A DNA stretch of 64,000 nucleotides from Macquaria australasica (taxonomy: Eukaryota > Chordata > Actinopteri > Centrarchiformes > Percichthyidae), in NCBI GenBank assembly GCA_005408345.1, contig SEMN01000092.1, positions 682,001-746,000 of the forward strand. Direction: 5' to 3'. The notes under the pieces are model-generated. The model did not search any database. It worked only from the letters and a program-made list of their open reading frames with translations, and was not told where the DNA came from. The translations under genes and the position numbers were made by a program. Within the stretch, counting starts at the first letter, position 1, and every line of letters starts with the position of its first letter. Below, one piece after another: positions 48,531 to 62,165 of this stretch.

Positions 48531-51500
48531 GCATGGCTCCCAGTGAGCTCTATTGCAGGTCAGACTCCCATTAGCCTGAGCCCATCACTATAGATTACAG
48601 CACAGAGGCGGTGGAGCGCTGTATTATATCTCATCTAAAGGCCCTGAAAGACTTTTTTCCCTCTGTTTCTAACAATGGGATCCTCTTTTTCCCAAGGAAT
48701 TGCATGGAAAATTGCTTCTGATACTGTATCTCCAGCCCAGTGCTTTAATGAAGCTTTTCAATATGGCACGATGTGAAGGGGAAGAGTCAGTTTTCCAAAC
48801 TCTGTTTGATCACACATGCAGCCCCAGTAAAGCACAGCAGAGCAGGGAGGGATTTAAACGGCAAATATGTATCAGATATGTAATGTGTTGCTTTTGCTTG
48901 GGCTTTTTTCTTCCCGACAGTTTTGGTTTGCTTCTTCAAATGTGTGACTCCATGTCGGCACAAGAGCATATTTGAAAGTGGGGTAAAGTAAATGTTATAT
49001 ACTCATGAGTCACTTGATGCTAAGAGCTTCCACCATAAAAAAGGGGGAAATGAACCATACAGCTACATTGCTTCACCAACTGAAAAGGTCCGCATGAGTC
49101 TTTGCTCCCTTTACCCTAAACCAGCAAGTCTGAAAATACTGCATTCAGCTCTGAACTGACTGACCTGTGCTTTGCCTCTATACCACTTCAACTTATTGAC
49201 AAATATGTCAAAACTGAACCCGGACTTGAGGCCATATACTCCTGTGTTTAGGTGGCTCTCGTCCTCCCTATATATTTCATTGCAAGTCGCATTTGTGTCT
49301 AAGCAATATTTGGTTTTGCCACGGCGGTGAAATGCGTGTTAGCAGATAAGCAGATTCAGTATAAAGCAGCACCTCAGGTTGCCTGCATGGCATCCATGAC
49401 ATCCGTCAGTGCCGATTGGAAATGGGCTCATGGTGTCAAATGTGCTCTGATTTATCCGCGAGTGCTGATATGATCACTATTAGATCGTTTTTAATGACTA
49501 ATGACATTTGAGTCAAGTGCTTGGGTCTGTGCTGAGGCATAGAGGGCAAATTACCTCTCCCCAGTACAGTGCTGTGTTCTCCCTGTGGTGACAGCAGCAG
49601 GTCTAAGGCAGTTATGGAATCATGTACTGAGTATATACGTGTGTGTCCATTTGTGTCACTGAGCAAGCTGGTAGGAAGACCCCAAGGCAGTGCCTGAGGG
49701 TTGATCGGATGCCATGTGTCGCTGTTTTATTTATTACATAATTTTGCATTTTGAGCCAGGTCCGGATTGCAATGTTATTGGCATATTCGCAAAATTTGTA
49801 ATTAAACTAAATTAATTGTAAGTTTAGATAATTTACTCTGTCCTTCTTTCTTTGTGTTTTCTTGTGTTTTGCAGTAATTCCTTAACAGCCTGCTCTTCCC
49901 TTTTTGGGAAACAGGTTTCATGTATTAAACTGGCCCCTTAGTTTGTAAACTACCTGTATGCATCTTTTTTTTTTTTGCTGTGGTCCACTCCACCTGAGTG
50001 ACATGACTTGTTGGGACTGTATATGTGAAGGCGTGCCAAGGGGAATTAGAGGAGAGGAAGACGAGGTAAGGATGCTGAGACAGAATGGAAAGTGTAAAAC
50101 AGCTGACAGATGAGTGAGAGGAATATTATGCATCCGCAGCTATGGACTGTCTCTTAGTTTTTGGAGAGGGTCACTTAGCTCTACGAGCCCCAGCTGGTTT
50201 CAGCAGCAGCCAGACACCCTGGGGAACTCTCAGACATTCCTACGGGTCTGTCTCTGTAATAACTTTGTGCTGACATGGGTTAAAAAGGGCCAGAGAGATA
50301 GACGGAGTTATAGATCTGGCATGTCTGTACAAGTGAGTGGAGATAGAACTGACCGTCTGTCTGGTGTGTACACTGAATACTGAGAAGAAAAAGACAAAAT
50401 TGAGTACAGGCTGTTACATTTAACACTGCCTGTTCTACTTTCAGCATACAGCCCACGGTGCTTTAACTCAAGAGGAAATTTCCAGTACTATTCAGTGAAA
50501 CAACCTTAACCTTTAGGCAGATTTAATACCAAAGTTGCCAGACGTTGGAGACTTTGGGCTTTGTTGCAGTACTGTCTTCCTCATAGCTCTTTTAATTGCC
50601 ATCATAGCAACTGAATCCAAGAATAGACACAAACCACAGACAATCCATACAGAGTTTAATATCACTGAGAGGGCTAGAACAATGATTTAGAACCACTAAA
50701 TAGATGCTCCACATAATCAACTTTGCATATTTGATGTAAGGCACTCTCCAGAGTGGGCTGGCTTTCAAATGTAAATTTTGCCTGCAAACTTAAATCATTT
50801 AGTGCATTTTACTTGAAGCGTATCTTTGACAACAATAAATCACAAGGTTGCTGCATCCATTAGCAAATTGGCTCTGCAGTAGATGGAAGAATTAAGGGAG
50901 AGAGAGGCAGAGCGAGAGTGTGCGGCAGCGGTCTTTTATAATCAACAGTAACAGTTTCAGAGCTATAGTAGCCAGACACTGCGGCATACGGACACCCATA
51001 AACCTCTGGTCACATATATCACAACAATAGGCCCATTGATTGGCTGGCCAGGACAGTGGGTGGGAGGCGCTGGCTTTAAGTGATGCATGCCACAATCAGC
51101 TTTGAAGAGCCTCTGTTCTTTCGGTGGCCCTGTCTCACTCATAGCCCTCTCTGTGTGTCCATGAGATGCCCGCGACAGATCTTTCAATGTGCGTCCTTCA
51201 TGCCTCACAGTTTGCAGCCAGCACACACTCGCTGTCTGCCTCTGCTCTGCATCTCATCCCCATTCTGTCAGTCTCTCTCTCACACACACACACGCACACA
51301 CACATGCACACACTCACTCACTTTTCAAGACACTGGCCTTGTCTTTTCTCTTTGGTTTCATTTGAAGATTTTTATTGTATTTGGATAAGTGCAGGCTACA
51401 GTATGTCCACCCTTTTCAGAAACACGTATTAGACGGAATAGCCGGTGCTTTCATGAGCACAAAGAAAGAGACAAGAGGAGGAGAAATGGGGCCAATTAGA

Positions 51501-51559
51501 GGCCTGGAGCTAGCACTGTCTTCTGATACTGCTGGTCTGGGCTAGAGTACTATGAGTAT

Positions 51560-51560
<1 letters not shown>

Positions 51561-51593
<33 letters not shown>
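51561..51593. repeat. (GT)n microsatellite
   Basis: Pure GT run of about 16 units. Confidence 0.95.
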
Positions 51594-51595
<2 letters not shown>

Positions 51596-53712
51596 GTGGA
51601 TTGTCTGCAGGTTCCATACGGGAGGAGATGAGTGAAAAAGAAAGACCAGGAAATCCATTATTTCTATTTTGGTGTCCAATATTACTGGAAGCTGGCTGAA
51701 ATATGTATTATGGAAATGACTCTAGGGCTTTTCGAGCCCAAAGGCTTTGCTTCAGAACCCTCTTTTCCTCTAGTGATCAGATATGATACCAAAAGGTGGA
51801 TTCTGGGGGGTTGGTGATAGTCTCCATGTCTTTATGCCAAAAAAGGGGACTTAAAATGTGCTCTGAGCGCAGTAGTTCTCCATTGTTTAAGTCTGTGTTT
51901 TATGTTAAAACTGTCAAAGACACTCAGTGGGTGTTGCTTAGACCAGCAATGTATTTACCTCTTCCAAATGTATCAGAAGCGTGTTCTTCGATGGAGTCAC
52001 TGTGGTATAAGAATGCCAGGGAGAAGAGAGCGTATAGAAACTTATACCGTGGTATGCAGTCAAATTGGACTTCCCAACTCTACATTCTGTATGATCAAAG
52101 TTAGCAGATCAAACAACTCAACTGGCAGACAAGTGAGTTACCGATCCCAAGGCTTCAGGAAATGTGGCTCAAACATTGCAATTACTCATCCACGATGCAG
52201 GGAAAATTTCTAACTGCTCACTGGAGAGTTGTTAAAGGGGTTGACCAACAATATTTGTCATCATTGTTTGAGCAGAGAAGCTTGTGTGCAGTTACAGCTC
52301 TTTGTTGACTTGTTCGTGCATCCTCCCTGAATTCACAAACTACATATCTTTACAGCCCTAACTACATCCCTGCTAATTAACAGGACAATAAACATGCTGG
52401 CTCCCATTAACTGTGGCGGCCGCTGCATATTTCCCCAGACAGTGTCTGACTGGTAGATAGGGGCTCTCTCTACTGCACAATATGTTAATCAGCCTCCTTC
52501 ATCTCAAGCCCTCCATCTTCTCTCTCTGTCTTCAAAGTCAAGTAGGGGACCCTCTTCCCTCCTGTCCCCAGGCCCTGCCCTATCTCCATCTGCAGGTAGC
52601 TTAATCTATCTTCACTGGAGAGCTTTGCCACATTACAGGGGTGCTCACCAACCAATTACTATCCATTTCAAGTGGAGGGCTCATCGGGTTGGTGTCACTA
52701 AAGAAAAATGCCTGTGTCCTGTTGACCTTTTGATTGTCCTGATGTATCAAGTGCTAAGGTAAACAAGAGAAGCGGTGAGTGGGTCTATCAGGCTTAGGGT
52801 GACAAACTCATCATTATCAACCAAAGAAGTGGAACAGTGTAGCCATCCTTAAAATCTGTGCTGAAAGTGCAAGGGAGTGTGGCACAGCTCTGAAACCACT
52901 TTGGGCTTTATGTGGCGTGGAACCTCTTTATTTTGGAGGGGAGCGTATGGCAGTAATCCGACCTGCAGATAATAAGACCCCATGTCATAAATCCTCTGAG
53001 AAAACTAAGGCAGTTAGGCTCATATTTGCTCATTCCGTCAGGGCACGCACTGTTTGCTGCTCAGAGGGGATTGTCTCCTTTCTTTTCCTTTTTTCGTCAT
53101 AAGACTGAAACTCATAAAATAGTCAAACTCTAAATATCAGCTGGCGTCATATACACAGAGCAGACACCCACCCAGCTTCCAACGTAGCTCAAGTGTGAAC
53201 TCCGTAAACAGAGACTGTCCCTTAGAGAGTGAGAGTCAGGAGCATTATCATAAGCAACTGTCAAATTTTGTCTTTGCATTGTTAAGTAGAGAGAAAAAAA
53301 AGAACAAACCATGATTTAATTAAAGCTAGACAGAGGGCACAGGAGGAATAAAAAAACAAAACTAAAACTAAAAAAGAAAAGAAGTTAATAAAGTAGCATG
53401 AGTGAGTATGTGTGTGTTGTTATTGTTGGGCCAGTTGCAGAATTAATTTTTTACCTTTGGGCGGTTAGAACAGCGGTGGGCGATGTGTGTGCCCAGCTGC
53501 TGGTCTGAGACAGGCAGTAGTTAGGCATGCCAATCTGGTGGCCTCTTTCAGCCTGCCAGTCTGCCCAGATCTTCAGGGCTCCCCGCTAGCCCCCTCTGCC
53601 TTGCTGTGCTCTGGCAGAAGAGCTAATTAAAACAGGGCTAAATTAACAACACATTCACAGGCTAGCCTACCTCGCCTGTTTGACTCCCTCCTCCCAGGCT
53701 TTTTATCTTAGT

Positions 53713-53713
<1 letters not shown>

Positions 53714-53790
<77 letters not shown>
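53714..53790. repeat. (CA)n microsatellite
   Basis: Pure CA run of about 38 units. Confidence 0.95.
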
Positions 53791-53792
<2 letters not shown>

Positions 53793-55255
53793 CTCCTCTT
53801 TTTCCTCATCACCCTATATCTCACTGAAGCTGCCTCCTGTGGGAACATGTGTTTACCTTAAGGGGTTTTATGGCAATTACACTCCTGTGCTCTCTCTGCC
53901 TGTTTTGTTTTCCATTTATGTGTTTATTTAATTGGCATTCAGTGTGCTGTAATTCTATTAGTTCCTGAAAAGGTCAGGGTCATGGGGGATTGGCTTCTGG
54001 CAGACTCGCTTGTGAAACACATAACACTCAAACCGCTCCATACATACTGAGAGATAATTAAAACGGGGCATGGTAGAACTTACTTCACGACCTTTTAGGG
54101 AGACAGTTAAAAAAAGCCAACCTAGCAGTACTAACAGTAGCTCTGGGTTTTAATCAATTATGTAAAATGTAGTTTGAATATAAATAATAGTCCCACTGTC
54201 TATGCAGAACAGAAGATCTGAGTTAATTTTTATTCATGATTTCTCTATCAAACGGTAACATAGTTGAATTAAAGATTATTAAACATCATTACATAACAGA
54301 GTGCCTGGGTACTTTCAGAGACTATTTTCAATAATTATATTTTCTTATGAACAACCACCAGCCCTATTTGCAGCTAGTCTCTTTTTTCTTGGTAACCATA
54401 TTATCCTGAGATAACAATACATTTAATTGTTGGATGGTAATAACTGACTGCTGTACACATGCAGAGTCTGAGTCACTGAAAAAAAAAGCCCCAGCTGTCA
54501 CTGCGATATTAGCCGTGAATTTCTCTTGAGATTGTGTGCAGTGAGGCACCTTTCTGCTGTCAGGTCATCGTCCAAATTACCCAGGAATTTTGAAGTATTT
54601 AAATTTTAAACTTCCATAAAGTGGCCTACATGGCCCCAGCTGCATTTGGCTGTTAATAATGAATGAAGACGAACAGATCAGTATGTGTAATGTGAACTTG
54701 GCTGGAGACATGGCGTGAGCTGACTGGGTATTTCGGACGATCTATCAGCATGTCTGCTGACCCCGATGAGCAGTTATTAAAATTATGCAAGATGAGATAC
54801 GGACACTTGACGGAGCCAAGACTTGACAAGCCTTCAGTGTGTTTGTGTAGCTACAGTAGGGGAGCGTTACCATTCAAGCTTTAGCGTTAACTTAGGCTCA
54901 GATTTCTCAGCTTTAGACTCACATCATTAACACATACTGGACGGTAGATAATGGAATCATTGTCATAAGTGGTTTACTCTGAAGATGCACTGCACGCACC
55001 TTGTCTTTTAGTTCACAGTTAAAAAAGAATTGTATGACACATAAATTGTATGATGACACAGCACCGAGTCCCACTGAGCAAATGCAGACCTTCAGCACAG
55101 GTGAATAATAAAATGTAATGCATTGATAACTGATGGACCAGTGTATCATTTTCAGTGGATTCAGTGATGCTGGGTATTTCACTATACCCCATTACAGCAG
55201 TATTCTGTAATTAAAAAGTCACATATTCAACCATAATTGTTTGATGGAGTTTTTA

Positions 55256-55322
55256 TGTATATATATATATATATATACATATATTATTATTATTATTATT
55301 TTTTTTTTTTTTTTTTTTTTTT
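55256..55322. repeat. Compound (TA)n-(TTA)n-poly(T) tract
   Basis: Ten TA units, then five to six TTA units, then an uninterrupted T run of more than 20. An A-rich tail on the minus strand could reflect an old retroposon insertion, but no retroposon body was recognised next to it. Confidence 0.85.
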
Positions 55323-57239
55323 AATTATTTTTTTGCAGCTCTGTCACCTTCAGTACATTTTTACCAACAGTCTTCTCTTTTCTCCATCATCCACCTTTCT
55401 CTCTGCGGATGGTGCTGATTATGGTTAATTATGTTGATGAATGGTAGTGCTGAGGGTACTCCATCAGCATTTCATAATCTGTCTTCTCTCTCTGCTCTTT
55501 ATCAGGACTAAGCTGAGACAGTGTGCAGGATTGTGCATGCGGTGATGCTACTCAAATACTCATACATGTCACTAAGATCTGTTAGAAGTGTTTGCAGATT
55601 AATTCAAATGGAAGTATGTAAAAGCCTATCTGTGGACGTGCTACTCTGCATGTTGGTTAACAGCTACAATTTAGACAAGGGCCCGCATAACTCCTTACTT
55701 TGGAAAGACTGTTGCTAACTAATGTGGCAGTGTCAGTGTTTCCTCTTTAATTTGTTTGATGCTTTAGTCACTGGGGTTTGTTTTAGTAATGGCACCACAT
55801 ATTCCAATGTTTTAATTTGAGTTTTTTATGCAGTGCAGGCTTCACCATAAAACCTGTTTATTTAAAGAGGATACCTTATTTTTGGTAATAGCACCTGTAC
55901 TGAACATTTGGTCTTGTTTCTATTTTTTTTGCAGAATTGGGATAGATTTCAGTTTTTTTTTTCTAGTTTCTGTTTAGCAGTAGTAGCATTTTTCTCGTTG
56001 CTGTGTAATGTTACTGCTGTGGGAAAATATAGCAAACACTACACACACTTAAATGTGATAAACCTAGACTGACATGTGAATGTGGTTAGAAAAGGATATA
56101 TAGCCATAACTATTAATTCTTAATGATCTGTTCTTAGTTCGCAACACTTTTTCCTTTTGTAGTTACAAAGCCCTCGCAGAAGCTGCATGCTTCTTTAGTG
56201 GGAACACATAGGGTGAATAAATCGCAGGCAAGTCATGTTGCTATTTTAGAGTGGACTGGGTCCTCCTCTGACATTGCTCTTGAATGTGCACCCTAACATT
56301 CAGGCAAGGATTATGCCCCATCCCGAACCCGCCTTTCACTTAATTGGCTTAGATGAATATCTAAAGAGCTATAGCTGGGGTTAAGCCATGCAATTAGTAG
56401 AGTGCTGTTATTGAATTTACATGAATGCCACAGATACTGTTTGTATGTCATAAACAACCTTTAAATCATAGCCCATATATGATGGATACTTTATATACTG
56501 TAAAATGTTTATTTATAGAAAAGAGGGAGCAAGAAAGAGGGCGTTGGTGTGAGAAAATTGCCCGAAATTCAATATGCTGTGCAATTATCATGTGTAATAG
56601 CCTGTAAAATCCTAATATCTATTCAGCCACTTGGAAAGGCACAAGAAATGACCTGACCACTTAGCCCACTTTCTCTGGCCCCTTCCTGGCTATGACAGAC
56701 GGCCCTGTCTGGAAAGCAGAAAGAAATAATATAAGCCATATTTCATTCAAAGGCCCCTCCATGTACCCTCATTCTCTCTGTTCAACTGACTTTTCCCCGT
56801 TTCCTTATCCTTCCGATTTCTCCAGAGCCATATTGGTGATTACCTCTGGTGAGTCAGCAGAGGTGATGGGGACTGCATCCTGGAGGCAAAATGCACTGTG
56901 AGGATGTCACTCTCTTGTTTTCTCACTGCTCAGTCCGATTTATTACCAGGGTTTGGAACCAGCTCAAAGTGAATTTGGGACCTGTTGAGCTTCATTTGAC
57001 ATTGTCTGTTGTGCATACCAAAAACATGAAAAAACGTCTCATGCCATATTAGTTTATGGCCGTACATACAGTTTATTTTGGTTTAATTTCTGACAAAAAT
57101 AATATGCCAAGAATCAGAACCAGAATTCAATAAGAACAAGGATTGATGAACAGAATTGGAATAAGAATTGATTAAATCGGTCTGAAATCTCTCCCATTAC
57201 CTTTCACTCCCATGCATATAAAACATCAGCAAAGAGTAT

Positions 57240-57830
57240 CAAAGGGAGAAAGTGAGGTAGAAGACTGACGGTTGGCACTTTTGTCCAAAGTGAGGTACAA
57301 TCCAAGCCAGATCAAGGAGAAGGCTTCGAGGATAAGTTCCACAACACTCCGATCCACGTTCCACCTGACACAAGTGCCACAAGCTTTACAGGTGCATTTT
57401 TTTTTTAGAAGACCTAGAGAAGCTTGAGAGATAGAGAGAGAAAGCATATTAGATGAGTAAGTACTCTCGGCTTGAAGCCAGAAAGAGACTATACGAGAGA
57501 AGATTTCTTGCCGCGCAGTGATGGTGCGACTAGCTGTTGTTCATTTGCAGATTGTAGTGAACGATAAGACTCATAAACATGAATGAGGGACTTCAGGTAG
57601 GTGGGCGGTGTGCTGGGGTCACTGTGCAGGCGAGCATTAGAGACTTGACCTTAATGCGAGCAACAGGGAGCCAGTGGAGAGTAATGAAAAGTAGAGTGAC
57701 ATAAACTGTCTGTCAGACGTACTGCCATTTCCAGAGGTTTTACTGTGCATGCTCGCAGCCCTGCCAGAAGGGCATTACAGTAGTCAAGGGGAGAGATACG
57801 TCAGATATGATCTGAGAATGCCGCATACAT
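57240..57830 (-). mobile_element. L2-clade LINE, 3' fragment, minus strand
   Basis: On the minus strand, about 57790-57730 encodes LDYCNALLAGLRACTVKPLE and 57678-57645 encodes LHWLPVARIKV. These are the two hallmark blocks near the C-terminus of the L2 reverse-transcriptase protein. A frame change separates them, so the copy is inactive. Further downstream, at 57300-57275, comes TTGTACCTCACTTTGGACAA, close to the L2 3' tail 'tgtaagtcgctttggataa'. The order is that of a 5'-truncated L2 copy. The middle (57310-57560) is diverged. Confidence 0.8.
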
Positions 57831-58567
57831 ACATTTTTCACATGCTACTTTCTCTTCTTTTGATCCTAAAGTAAAACTGCTCTTTTTTTTCCCATCACTC
57901 GTCTATGGGAAACATCAGAGGCAGTATGATCTTGTGTGTGCAGTTCTGTGTGTCCTTGCGCTTGTGCACGCATGCGTCTTTTGCATGTACTTGTGTGCGT
58001 GCATGTGTGCATGCATTTGCAGCAGTGGGCAGCACCAAGGCCAAGCAGTATGCATCTACAGTGTTTGCAATAAACCTGTCAGAAGCATACCCATCTTCAT
58101 CTCCTAGCTGTTCACTTTGTCATCTGACAATGCCTGTCAAATGTCTCCACAGGATTTCCAAAAAAAACAATATCTCCCTACATCTTTCACACCAGCAGCA
58201 GCAGTAGCAAACAAAAGCAGCAATATCTGCTTTCTTGTCGGCATCACTTGTGAACATAAAGAGTGGTACAGCATTACAAATTGATGGTACAACAGTTTAT
58301 GTTTTTTTTTTTCCAATATGATTGATAGTAATAACAAGCAACATTTAATTTACTACATCCTGTCCTACCACCAACCATATCTTGTCACCCCCACCACGAC
58401 CACCATGTATCATATAGGCAAGCTTCCTGTCTGTGTATGAGATGACGACTGGACTAGTGCTGTTAATGTGCCTCAAATCTCTCTTCCTGGGGCAAGCCAG
58501 AGATTGCCTACTACCAGGAGTGAAGGAGGGACTATTTTATCATTTGCTGTCCTCACCACTTAGAGCC

Positions 58568-58602
58568 CAACCACCACCTCCACCACCACCACCACCACCA
58601 TC
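58568..58602. repeat. (CCA)n trinucleotide repeat
   Basis: About eleven CCA units with one CTC interruption. It produces a proline run in one frame that has no supporting context. Confidence 0.9.
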
Positions 58603-60349
58603 ATCTTCCCATTGTGTCACATCTGAAAAGAGCAGGGAGCACTTGCCACCTCTGCTGGACGATTTCTACATTCTGTGGCACCCTGATAAGCTCTAACTTA
58701 CTTCCTCCATGTGGGTCAGAGTGACTTGGAGACACAGGGCTTGTTTTGCCTTTTTGTAATTACATCTGCTTCACTGCACTGTTTCTGCTCCCCTCACTTG
58801 CTCCTGCTTCCAAATGGGAAGTAGATTTGTGGGTGTGTGCGCATGCATGCATGTGTGTGTGTGGGTGAGCGCTCTGGCACACACACAAGCATGAACAAGC
58901 GTAATCCCCGTACGCCATCTTTGGGCACCAGCTATTTTTCTTACATCCAGGCAAACAACATTAAATGGAAGAAAGGCTTTTGTCCACCCCAGTACATATA
59001 TCTTTGTATTTTCTCTCCATCCATTGTAATGTCACCCACCACCTGCTATAATGGATCCCCTACTGTGACTACACACTCTTCAAGCTGGTGGATTCCAACT
59101 GTAGAATGGATTTATCCATTTTGCCATTCTAATAGAAATTGGAAATATTTAATAATCTCCACACACTACAGTTGTGTGTGTATACCTGTATTTGTGTGTA
59201 TGCAACACTGTCATAAAGAAACTTTTTATGGATACATTTTAAGTGACAGAATAAGTGGTTTGTTTCTATTTACATTACTGAAGGGGGAAATGATTAATGA
59301 AACAATGAAACAGTTTTGCTTCTCTGTGTTTTTTGTGGATTTTTTGGGCAGGTTTTAGGAGCACTGGTTCACCACTTTGTAGCAGTATTTTGCTTTAAAC
59401 TCTCTCCAGCTACCATTAAACAAAACACTTGAGTTACGCTCAGTATTAGTTCAAACACTCATCCGATTCACTGATCTCAAACTTGGCCTTCGTTGCCAGC
59501 GAGCGTGATGGCCACAGCTGACAGCACCAAAACTGTATCTTAAGCCTCATTTGGATGGGATGTTTTTCTCTAGAGAAGGTTGGGTAATTTTAATATTGCA
59601 CCCACTGATCAGTGATTTTCATCCCATCCAGAGTGCAAATGCATGTGGCTTTTCTTGCTCTACCTCAGTATTAATCACAGTCCCAAAAATACCTGTTTTC
59701 CAGCAAACTCGTTTGTCCTCCTGTAAGTTGAAAAGTAACTTCACAATGAGCTAAAAAGTTTTGTTTACCTGCACACATACTCACGTGAGCTGCCCTCTCT
59801 TTTGTGCAGCAGTTGCCATTGCTCTACGACGCTGTACAGCAAGCACACATGAGAAGAAGAAAGCAAGAAAAGCTGACAATTCTTTCTTTCTTGTTTTGTC
59901 ATTCTACAGCATGTTTTGCTTTCTACTTGTTTCCTTGTTCTTCTCATCTTTATAAGTACGTTTGTTATCTGATTATAGGTGTGTTTTTGGAAGGAGGCAG
60001 AAGAGTAAGTTATTGAGTTTAGGGTTGCCCACCATGCACCTGCTATTCCATGTAGTAAACTGCCCTTTACTCTTCCAGTTGTGTTCTGTCTGCATTAGAT
60101 TGTCCTTCCTGTTGCCAGTAACTTGAACTGCGACAGATGTTGCGATTTATCAAAGGCAAAATTGGTCTTTCAGTATTTGATCCTGACACTTCAATCCAGG
60201 TTATTTTTTATTGCAGTTTGGAAGACTGAAAGAAAATTGAGTCATTTCAGTAGAGCTGTGCATCGCTTTGCATTCAGTTACTCATCTGATTATCAAAAGA
60301 TCATGGTCAGGCTGTTCCAAAATATGAATCTTTCAGAAGTAGTAGTAGC

Positions 60350-60352
<3 letters not shown>

Positions 60353-60432
<80 letters not shown>
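60353..60432. repeat. (TC)n-(TG)n compound microsatellite
   Basis: About 33 TC units run directly into about 6 TG units, a common compound form. Confidence 0.95.
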
Positions 60433-61908
60433 CTCAGAATCATGCAGCACTACATTTTCTGTGACATTTCAAAAGCTAGCTTTCATCCCACTCATAAGGC
60501 CCTGCGTGTAGAGCACAAAGTCAGTTTCCCCCGAAACAATCCTCTCCTTTAGATTCAGTCCTTTTGTGAAAGGCCTCGAGTGAAAGTGTTGAACCATGGG
60601 ACTGAAGATGCTATCATCAACGCTGGGGAAAGACATCTTTCTCCCTGCAGGTGGATGATGGAGCTCTGTGTGTGTGTGTGTTTGTGTGTGCAGCCCTGTG
60701 CATAAAGCTTTATTCTTTTTTGCTGGCCTCCCCTCACCTTGCTTTTCGGGTCTTGATATTCATCACATCAAACCATTATCTTATCTCTGGACCATCAGCT
60801 GCACTGCTGGCTGCCACTCATAACTCAAAGGGTTGATTCCACATCACCTGACAAAGAGCTTTGCCCTGACATCGCCACTGACCCTTAGCAGAGAGGGCTA
60901 ATGTTCTACCGTGCGCTCATGCACTACAAGCTAGGCCAGCTTTGGATGTGAAGATGCCTCAGTTCACCAAATCACCATTTATTGACCCATCAAGTATCCA
61001 AAACATTTTGGAGTCACGCCTCTTTCACAAAGTAGAACTGTTCATTCTTCTCGAGAAACCTGTTCTAAGTGACATCGTCTTGCACGGCCCCAACGTTGTG
61101 CTATTGCTCACAGCCATATCCATCTCTCAGCTTCCCCAGATTGGGTTTATAGGAAACACCGCTTTCCCACTTGACTTGTATAGTTGGCTTTCATCTTTTT
61201 ATGCTCCCCTCTTTTCACCTCCCTTTCCCCTCACCAAAATAGAAGCAGAAAATAGAAGAATGGGGTTTAATCTGCCTGTGAGGTGAACAGAGGGACACAA
61301 TACATGTTCACTGCAAAGAATATCTTGGTTTATTTTCTTTTTTTGCATTCTTTCTTTGATTTATTCTCTCTTTCTTGTTTTCTTTCTTACCTGTTTGCTT
61401 GCATGCTTTCTTATTTTACCCTCTACTTACCCTTCGTACTCCACTCTCTGCGTATGTCCTCTCCATCCATGCAGCCCTGGTAGATCTGTGGAGTCCAGGC
61501 CCTCTTTGATCTGTAGTCCAGAACACAGGATGAGAGTTATCCGCTGGCAACAACAAGAACATCCCATTAGGAGCTGGACAGAGCCTTGACAGAAACTCTC
61601 TGCCTCTGCTGCTGCTGCTGCTTGGCCCTAAAAGCACACTGCCTACTGCTACTGATGCTGCTGATTCTCTGTGCTTCTCCCCAGCTCAGGGTGGGCATTA
61701 CTGGCTCAGCACACACAAGCTCAGAGTCCAGTTCACTTGTTGAATTTAAAATGTTGAAATGCTCTGTTTGTCAGTTGTCACCCACTGGTGTTTCTGGCAC
61801 TGAAATTCTGGCTGGCTGCTCTGGTTGATCAAGGTGCCTCAGCAGAATTGGGATCTTTGATTTAAACAGGCACCATCTGATGAGAGAGATATCTTGTGAA
61901 ACAAACAG

Positions 61909-62165
61909 CCTCACCTCAAGGTCCATTTTGTAGCTGTTCACAATTTTCTTCAGCAGATGGAGTTTACCCAGTTGTCATGGAATTGTACATGTTCAAATTT
62001 TAAACACTTCAAGGACTTCTCGTTGATGTTGGCTTAAAAGTTGAGCTTACAGGTTCATTCCTGCCCCTTGAGATGGCAGTTGACAAAATCTCACCTCAAG
62101 GTCCTTTTAGTAGCTGTTCTGGAGGTTTTGATCGTATCACACAATCTTCTTAAGCAGATACGTTG
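61909..62165. repeat. Direct repeat with 180-bp spacing
   Basis: The unit beginning TCACCTCAAGGTCC, followed by TAGCTGTTC and ending CAGCAGAT/AAGCAGAT, occurs at 61911-61958 and again at 62091-62160. The second copy carries about 20 extra bases in the middle. Start-to-start distance is exactly 180 bp. The sequence between them shows no coding potential. Confidence 0.75.

Larger units (their letters stand above)
40639..53713. other. Intron 2 interior, no gene recognised
   Basis: About 13 kb of mixed unique-looking sequence. No exon, RNA gene or bounded transposon was recognised apart from the microsatellites listed. Stretches near 43380-43620 and 49380-49520 look less degenerate than their surroundings and are raised as possible conserved non-coding elements. 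Confidence 0.5.

Noticed and set aside
47873..48574. Longest open frame in the window (233 codons, + strand)
   Set aside because: The second half is serine/leucine/proline from pyrimidine-rich DNA, an internal part comes from CA-rich DNA, and no domain is recognisable. It is probably kept open by low complexity.
51796..52213. Two overlapping open frames of about 100 codons
   Set aside because: Composition is not repetitive, but neither resembles a transposon or host protein I recognise. Two overlapping frames of this length on one strand are compatible with chance.
58837..59358. 173-codon open frame on the + strand
   Set aside because: Starts in a GT-rich repeat, has no recognised domain and lies deep in an intron.
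60942..61286. 114-codon open frame, balanced composition
   Set aside because: It begins at a TTG codon rather than ATG, matches no family I know, and has no exon signals. The length is compatible with chance.
61603..61622. Short CTG trinucleotide run
   Set aside because: Only about five units, with no coding or structural context.
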